The notes below the pieces were generated by a model. The model did not search any database. It saw only the letters and a program-made list of their open reading frames with translations, and was not told the origin of the DNA. A stretch of 64,000 bases of DNA from Mesodorylaimus sp. YZB2_4 (lineage: Eukaryota > Nematoda > Enoplea > Dorylaimida > Dorylaimidae): assembly GCA_030248295.1 (NCBI GenBank), contig JASANH010001399.1:1-64000 (forward strand), given 5' to 3'. The position numbers were made by a program, and so were the translations under genes. Position 1 is the stretch's first letter. The number at the start of each line of letters is the position of its first letter. Below are positions 56,423 through 64,000 of this stretch, in pieces.

Positions 56423-57632
56423 TCACAACTTCGTCACCATGCTGGCATCGATCTCACCTCTCTTCGTGTTGCCCGTTCCCCCTCGCCTTCTCACGTTGGT
56501 CACTTTTCTGTAGACTTCTTTGATGTTCCTGTTCATGACTGTGTACAAAATTGGGTAGCCAGTGCAATTGATGTAGGGCTAAAGAAAGAAGGGCGAAGCT
56601 ATCACTTGTGCTGGAGGCTAGAAAGGAAAGACTTACCAATGTATGGATAATATATCCGAAGACGACTGAGGCAACTGGTGGTGGCCCAGTGTCCTCGTCG
56701 TCCGTTGACATATACGTGTATAACATCATAAACCAGTATGGACTCCAACAGAGCAAGTAGAATAGGATTAGTCCAGTCGTGGTCTTAGCTACACGGCTAA
56801 AATATTCTGACGATGGCCTCCGACGCATGGTCGACGCTTGGATACGCACTCTGTACAACAGAGCCACGTAGAAAAGGGTGAACGAGACCGCCGGGACCAC
56901 ATAGCCTCCAAAAAAGCTATAAATGGTAAAGGCGCTCAAAAGAACGGGCGGAGGCTCGAAAGCGCACTTTCGTACTATTTCGGTGATCTCGGTTCCATTT
57001 TGAAACACGACGTAATGCAAATCACCGAAAACATAAACGGGCGAAACTAAGAGTAGGACCAAAGCTATCGAAGCGAATACGATGAGCAAAGCAACTCGCG
57101 ATTCGCTCCAACGTCGCACGTCCAAATTAGAAAGAGATGTGACGAGACGATTACCAGTCGGCCGAGGTCCAGCTGAGAACATAGCTGGTCTATATATACT
57201 GAAAAAGCAGTATCCACTCATGGCCACGAGCAAAAAGGGAGAACAGAACTTGTTCACACTTTCGCTGCTCAGATAAAGACGGCACAAGAAAACTGAAGGT
57301 ACCAGCCATTGTCCATAGATTAGATCAGAAATCAGGGCTGATAGGAAACCTAAGACCACCAAATCGCAAAAACATAATGCCAGAATATAAATCTGTACGG
57401 CACGTGGTGCGTCGGGCGAATGACTAGATCGTGTATATCGCCATATTGACCCGTGAATACAGGCCACCCAAAAATTACCGCCCAGACCAATCACGAATAG
57501 TGTACTGTAGACGGCGATAAGACAAGTCTGTGTTGTAGTAATTGGTCGAAAGTTCTGATATTTTTGAATATCGACTCCAGCGAATTGTCGTTGAAATTCT
57601 TCGCTCAAATAACTATTGACACTGTCGGCCAT
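56423..57632 (-). CDS. Rhodopsin-class GPCR lacking DRY and NPxxY residues
   Basis: Two exons, 57632-56637 and 56578-56423, joined in phase 0, give about 383 residues from MADSVNSY. The first exon has an acceptor at 57713, so a 5' non-coding or short coding exon probably lies upstream. Seven helices are visible. Conserved landmarks are TM1 GN, TM2 LCFCD, a TM3 Cys, TM5 Pro in YVVPAVSFTLF, and TM6 LLCWSPYWF. Splicing out the 58-nt intron gives TM7 LPYINCTGYPILYTVMNRN with helix 8 IKEVYRKV. At the TM3 end the DRY position reads YCF (MSGYCFFSIYRP), and NPxxY reads YPILY. Overall form resembles peptide receptors of the somatostatin/allatostatin-C/galanin group, but the ligand is not predictable. 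Loss of both microswitch motifs suggests unusual signalling or an orphan, decoy-like role. Confidence 0.82.
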
Positions 57633-57712
57633 GACCGCCTCTTGCTGATAGCTCTCTGCGGAGTATTCTTCCTCGTACCAACCCGATTCTCGCCACAAAA
57701 TCTCACTTTGAC

Positions 57713-60700
57713 CTGAAAAAGAGAAAAAAAGCGAAGTAGAATATTTTAATCTAAAATCGGCGAAAAAGAAACTGTGAGTGGTCCACAACGGGAGGCAGAA
57801 CTAGATTAGACCTCGACCCGAGCCTTGATTACCCCAACCATCCCTCGAGATTGCGAAGAAAAGTAGAAACCGTACAAGCACGAACAAATCCGTGCTCCAC
57901 TTCTCACAATCTTTCGTGCACTCGTTTAACACACTCGTCAAATTGCATCGGGATTCTTAGTTACGGCAAAAAGACCGCCATCACGCAAACGTCTCATTGC
58001 CATTCTTGTATCGACAAAAGGCCGACTTTTCGAGCAGGCAAAGCAAAGAGGCGATGAGAACAAGCGTTGCAGCCAAGTGATATTGGGTGAGCAAGACGAA
58101 GACAAGCGTTTGATATAGTCGGCCTTGGTGATAGGCACGTCCCTCAAGACCACTACTCACATACATATATACTGGTGTTCGATCCAGATGGGGACATTGG
58201 ACTCGTAACCAACCTCTCCATCATTCACGCTCGCTAACCAGAACGATTCGAACGAATTTAAATCGCTTTCTGCTTCATCGAACCACCACGCAACTAAACT
58301 TCACCCATTCGGCCCCCTGTCAAATATGTATTTCCAATCCGGAAGTGTTCTCTCTCGTCCAATACTGGCTTGAATCTATTAAATTTTCACACTTTCCTCG
58401 CGAAACTTGTCAAAGAGGAGCGAATGGAGTACTGATGTCAGTGTGGTAAATTTCCAGCCTTGTCAAACAATGATAAAGATGTTGAGAGGAAATCTTGCCA
58501 CGGCTTATTCTATTATGTAAAGTTTGTTTGAACTTAACTGATCTCACGCTGTGACACAAATGGAAGGAAAAGCCATGTATTAAAGACCATACAGAATGGA
58601 TACAATCAATTAAAGTTGTTGTACTCGGGTAAGGATCGTAATCCAGATTTTTGTGCCAGAAATAATGACCTCTTGCTTAAGCCTTAACGAGGATAAACTA
58701 TAAAGCAACTGGAGCGAACAGAAAAAGCACCCCGAAGACCAGTCTATTCCTAAAGAACAGTCCTTTATCCCGGAGCACACCTAAACAAATGAAAAACAAC
58801 CAGCCAGTTACAAGCGCATTCGCTAATGAAAGTTGAAAAGCGAAGCAGATGAGATGCGAAACGTGGACCAACTATGGACCTTTGTGTGATTAATTTCCAT
58901 ATCTCTACTCTACGGCGAAGCATGGATCAGCTACCACTCGCCTCTGGACCATAGCACCCCTCCTCCAACACACTCCCGTTTATTACATTCGTTCCGAGGC
59001 CTCTCTTTGAGCCGACCCAAGTGGACGCATTCGGAAATATACTCTTGTCTGACCAAACGAGGTCTATCACCTTATCTTCAATAAACCGACATCCTTATCC
59101 ATCAAACTGATCCGCTTGCCCCTAACCTCCGGCCGTCGTCCTCTTGTTTCTAGTTCCAAAAACGACCCCAGAAGGCATGAAGAAGGCACGAAAATTGAAA
59201 ATGTCTGTCACTTACTTAGGTCTGGCGCTTGGATATGATTAGCTTCGGGCATTCTGTACTCGCCCACTACGCTCTTATTCGCACCCATCCTTGATATCTG
59301 ATTCGAAAAAAGCTATGTTGAGTATAGCTCTCCTTACACTCCACGCGTGTCGGATTGACCAAGCCTATCACGAAACTTCTAACTTTCTCACGTTTTTTGC
59401 TATCGTCGTTTTCTCGTCGACGTTTTTCGAGGGTCCGAAAAATGTAAAAAAAAAGCCTAGTTCTGGGCACTCTTTTAGTTCTGGCAAGACGCGCCTGAGC
59501 TAACGAGGCGAAAGGAAGCATCTAGACTGGTTCCTCGTCTGGGTGAAGATCTTCCTAGAATAGCCGTAGGTAAATGTGAAATGCAAAGAGGCAAGATTTA
59601 GGAGAGCTTGATCGATTCGTTGAGGATAACGATCTAAAGCGCGAGGAATGATAAAAACGTCAGAGAGGTGACTCGTGAGAGCGCGTAAAAAAGCCTTCAC
59701 TTCCTAATGGACTCGTTTTCTTGTCTATAGAAAAACATCAAGGCAATCAGTCACTATTTTGGAACATGGACCAAGATGCGTTATCAGGGCCAGTGTCTCG
59801 TTAAATCACAGGCCTTGTGTCTGTCTTGATAGAACTGCCTTCACCTAGAGCACAGAAAGTTTTTTATCTCACAGCAAAAGGGGCCATGAAGGCTCATAAT
59901 TGGGCACTAACGAGAGGCAGAGAATTGTGAAAAGTTTTTAATTGGATCATGCGCTAGCATTTCGGAAAGGTTACTGAATATCCTAATGGCCAAAGGGTCT
60001 TAAAAAGGATAATTTTTTTCCGTGCTTATTCGTGCCGAGCGAAGAACCTATTTTTACATAAATTGACCTACTAGACCTAACGGCTTGTTCAGGACTAATT
60101 GCTGGCCTTGTGCCACGCTTGTTCCAAGAACGTAAATTGCTTTTCGAATAAATTTTTCGAACGTCAACACTATATTAGGTTAGTTACCTGGCGCACTTCA
60201 TAAAATTCTGGACACGCTGGCGGGTTTTACAACGGTTTGGCTAATCAAAATTAGGGTCTGTGTCTGAAGGGTGCTTCACAAGGTTAGACTGTTTTCCTCA
60301 AAAGGTTTGTCTTAATGAATCTACTTGGCTCGGGTTTGAAGGCTTCATTGAAGTGAGGGTAATGAAAAAAGCTGGGCTGCCTACATGAGTGGTGGGCGAG
60401 ACTAAAAGCACGATAAGGTCAAGATTTCTGAAAAGCGTAAATTGACTTTCTAGGGCCTCTTTTGTTTTTACTTACGTAAATCTCTTTAATGATTCGAGGG
60501 AATGAGCGAAAGGGCAAACTGACTATGGAAGTATACCCAAAGTATGAAAGCCGGCAATTGAAGAAAGCAGCCACCTTTACGCGGCCGAGCAAGAAGAGTG
60601 TTCAGACCTTTCAAATAAGATGGCTGTTCACTTCTAACTAAGCACCTGGCACAAACTTTATGGTACAGGTAGTGCCGTATAGAAGCTAGGGATCCCTTCG

Positions 60701-61209
60701 GGCCTCGATCATATTGTGGCAGGAACACCTGTTACCAAGAATTCCCCATAGTGGAAACTAACCTCGTCGTGGCCAAAGGTCTTTGCTACCCACTCACGGG
60801 TTACCCGTCTTGAAATATTCACACAAAATACAGTACAGATCAGCCTTGTTTGCTAACCCGTATGGCACAACGTATTTTAACAGGCCTATTACCACAGTCA
60901 GAACTTTGCAGAGCAACGCCGTCACCTTCTCTCCTAGCTAGTCGGATGTCCCGGTAAGCAAGTACATCGCAGCATCATACAATTCCATTGTCCTCCTTTC
61001 TAATTTCACGCTCGATAGTGCCTAATGAATAATGCAACCAGCAACGGCTATACACATATTAAAATTCAACCTCTCCTGAGTAACTCTTGTTCAACGCGCA
61101 TCCCAAACTTAATCGCATGAAGCCACCATCTTTCTCACAAAAAATTAAAAATTTAGCTACTTTCACAAATAAGAAGCCTTTTACATAACAAAACTGGGCA
61201 TTCGACTGG
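57713..61209. other. Long intergenic region
   Basis: About 3.5 kb between the GPCR and the anion-type channel gene, likely including GPCR 5' exons and promoter. I see no coding region with family similarity and no structured RNA gene. Confidence 0.5.
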
Positions 61210-63971
61210 TCACGTGACAGTTCCATGACTAGACATATCAGCCTCGATTGGAACGGGTGAATGTAGTTCACCACCATATTCGTGGCCGTGGCCCTGTCCT
61301 CCGAGATAATACCACCAGTATACCGCGTTAAATAGAGTAAAGCATAATGGAAATAAGACCATCGAGGCCCGGTCTATTTTTTCTGGTGCCCATGCACTAC
61401 TTAATTGAAATTTCCTTCGCTTGACGCATCGTTGACCAAATCCAACACTGTACTGACTCCAAAATCCTGCGGCGCAAGCCGCATTTCTCGCACGAACATC
61501 CAAGATTCTAGGTCTTTCGATGCCTCGCTGTTGGAAGAGGGTGCAGTCCGACATGCTATGCATGCACGTATTCAATGGCAAGGATGCAGGCAATATGGGC
61601 GAACGACACGGGTCGTCATCGTTGCTTGACTGAGCCAAATATCTAGGAGACACAGTGGGTGGCCATTGAGTGGCCAAAGGTCTTTGCTGGGGTCTCCTGC
61701 AAACTAGGCCGTTGTTTGGTCCAGAAACTGACGAAGGCCCGGCATTAATTAATGAGCCGTTTTTCGCACCCGACGCTACTCCTATATTGGACGGTGGAAC
61801 TGGTTGTGGCTGTGATTGAGGTGTGCCCACTGAAGAGTCGTCACTCAGGGCTGATTGACGGGGACCAAACTTGGCCGCGTAGCATACTGCAAGAAAAGAA
61901 CAAGTGGTGGGGCTGGAGACCAGGACTCCGTACTTGCCTTACCGATAGCTAACTCGACCATTGTGGCGAAGACGAACGATATGCATCCTGAAACCGATTG
62001 GAATCAAACGAGAATACTCATATCAGAATAGGGCAAGGCACAGAATGACAAAAACCATTCATCTTTAGTCGGACTATCAGGGAGGGCACGTCAAGGATAG
62101 GAACTCGTGCTTCTACATGGGTTTCCTACGGTTAGTTCCCACCAAAACTCTATCTGATCCTAAAGTCTCTACTGCCTCTGTCATGAAGTCTAGAGCATTT
62201 CGGAATAGACTACAATACTAATGAGGGGCCAAAGTCCCTGGGGTACAATCAATTGCCTATCACCCCTTCGCGTGTCTTGTTCAGCATATCTCCGATTGCG
62301 ATCGATCATATTTTCCTCACGGCAGTCATAAGCCAATATCGTTTCTGTCATCGGCTGCCTTTGGCCGATTTCGAGAAACAGCCCACACATGAGAAGTGGC
62401 AACTGGGGTGCAGAAATGCAGCTTTTCATTAATTTATAAGCGCGCCAAAGTGACTTTCATCCAAGTGCTATTTCGCGTGCCCTGAAGATGGGTACGCTGA
62501 CATATTATTGATTAAGCCTTATTTGAAGCTTAGCTCAAGAAAACTTCTTCTCAATAAAAACTTGCCTCTTCTCCTTCTCGATCCTTGTAGTCAGGCGTCA
62601 ACTAGGAGCATGCAGTGACATGTGATGAGAGGTTTGTTTCATTTCGGCATTCGCTCCTCTCATCGAATCCTGCACAAGTCGACACTCACGCCAGACCGGC
62701 TGACCGAATAGGACAAGTTGCATACAACGTGTTCTCTACAAGAGTTGTTCGATGTGGCATAAACCCAGTTTGTGGCAGTTTTCGTGATCCTTGATTGGTA
62801 GAGTCGGGAAATAGTCATAGAAATCGAACACGCGAAGCTTCCATCTGTCCAAAACGCGACTTTGTATAAATGCTGAATGTGATGCCTTTTGGTCCAGCCG
62901 AAACGTTATTGATGTTGAGAGGACAAAGAGCGATTCTAACAACTCCCTACAGTATCCCTTGACCAAGCTCATAGTCTTTGCACTTTTTTCAAATTAACCA
63001 TCGTACATGCTCTCCTCTGATTGCACTAGCGCTTTACCCTTCATTTTCTAAACGTGTTGTCCCTTCCCATTTTTTCTGCCTTGTTCCCCCAGTTTTCTCG
63101 AGTTTCACGCATCAGAGATTCCTATCCATACGGCGGCCCAGCCCTCATCATAATTGCTTCCATATTCTTATCTAATCTGACATATTTGATGTGGAAGCAT
63201 CGACTTTGATCGTTAGCCCCGGGCGAACTCTTCCAACATAATGATTCCTTGTATCGGCACGGCGAAGTATCTGGAGTGCTGTCACTAGGATTCTAGACTC
63301 GTCTTGACAAAGGATCAAGGCAAGTCTAGGAGCCAGTTAAGCCAGCGTGGGTACAAATCACACAGGCCCAGAAGGCTTAGAATAGATTAGCAGCAGCAGC
63401 AGCCAGACTTACCAAGCATCCAGACATCCATGGCTTTTATATAGCTAACACGTGGCAGATTCTTTAATATGTTACCAAATTGAAAAGTCAATGCCAATAA
63501 CGAGCTAACGCCGACAGTGGTTCGGGCGGGCAGTGCCTTGGGATCCATGCAGAACGATACCCAGCTGACCATGATCGTCAAATAAGTAGGGATATATGCT
63601 TGTAAAATATAAAATCCGTATCTACGTCTGAATACGAAGGTGGCATTTAACTGGTCCCAAGCTCCGTTCGGATACTGACTAAATCCCGGAAAAGGAAAGA
63701 GGTGAAAACGAGGTGATTTTTGCATTAAAAGTGGTCTAGATTACAGTGTATTATTGCCGGCCGCGAACCCGACTAAATCGAAATCGGGCAATTCTATTTT
63801 CTTCATTAACGTTATCGGGTCATCGAACCACTGCAATTTGACCTCCTCAGAATTATAAGAGTAGGATTCGAATAATAGCGAGCATTCCTGAGTATCGAAC
63901 GGGAATGAACGCAAATCCAATATGCAAGGAGCTTTCACCTGCATTCGATAGTTGACCCAAATGGTTCCATT
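61210..63971 (-). CDS. Anion-type Cys-loop receptor (pHCl/GluCl-like), 3' part
   Basis: Four exons in transcript order: 63971-63745, 63678-63413, 61987-61943 and 61886-61210, all phase-consistent, about 404 residues. The upstream ligand-binding exons lie beyond the window. The first exon contains the Cys loop [16 protein letters not shown]1 is [21 protein letters not shown]. The pre-M2 segment [19 protein letters not shown] carries the Pro-Ala-Arg signature of chloride-conducting channels. The stretch [20 protein letters not shown] is most like invertebrate pHCl-type channels. A 45-nt exon encodes most of M3. The M3-M4 loop is about 150 residues, Pro/Ser/Gln-rich. M4 is [17 protein letters not shown], preceded by the KIDRAS motif. 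Intron 2 is about 1.4 kb. Confidence 0.9.
61988..63412 (-). other. Intron 2 of the anion-channel gene
   Basis: A 1,425-nt intron between the M2 and M3 exons with consensus GTAAGT and TTTCAG ends. No nested gene was recognised. Confidence 0.6.
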
Positions 63972-64000
63972 CTAAACATGGGAACATTCAATTCAGGGAA

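Overview
The window is animal nuclear DNA. Genes are split into many exons with GT-AG introns, several only 50-70 nt long, and no gene is organised as a bacterial operon. The set combines a MARK/PAR-1 kinase, a crescerin (TOGARAM), a germline-type multi-Tudor protein, two Cys-loop receptors, a rhodopsin-class GPCR and a probable allatotropin precursor. An ARGF-amide allatotropin points to a protostome outside the nematodes. With the compact gene spacing I favour a tardigrade or similar small-genome ecdysozoan; that assignment is inference. All exon models below were assembled by hand from splice signals, phase continuity and family consensus, so boundaries could be off by a few bases.

Left part (+ strand, 1-26.1 kb). 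The 3' end of a 26S proteasome ATPase (Rpt1/PSMC2-like, 59-641) is followed by a single-exon neuropeptide precursor (1279-1656). Next come a 17-exon crescerin/TOGARAM-like gene with four TOG domains (2638-12527), a 12-exon MARK/PAR-1 kinase (13567-22869) and a two-exon double-GNAT acetyltransferase (24192-26068). A divergent Cys-loop receptor, also on +, lies at 27648-29483.

Middle part (- strand, 29.8-44.8 kb). This holds a kynurenine formamidase (AFMID), a short unidentified coding exon, a threonyl-tRNA synthetase with an optional mitochondrial presequence, and a 14-exon, about 1,799-residue protein with seven Tudor domains and an internal RGG/FGG-rich block. Copies of a tRNA-derived SINE lie between or inside these genes.

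Right part (44.8-64 kb). A small secreted peptide precursor (+, 47573-49183) has an intron occupied by a foldback-type repeat element. A membrane protein with two von Willebrand A domains (-, 49795-54829) hosts a small Pro-Ala-rich secreted protein gene in antisense inside its first intron. A GPCR lacking the usual DRY and NPxxY residues follows (-, 56423-57632), and then the 3' part of an anion-type Cys-loop receptor that runs off the right edge (-).

Functional themes are neural signalling (two peptide precursors, one GPCR, two ligand-gated channels), microtubule and polarity control (crescerin, PAR-1), germline RNA biology (Tudor/RGG) and housekeeping (proteasome, ThrRS, tryptophan catabolism). 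I see no CRISPR array, rRNA or convincing functional tRNA gene.
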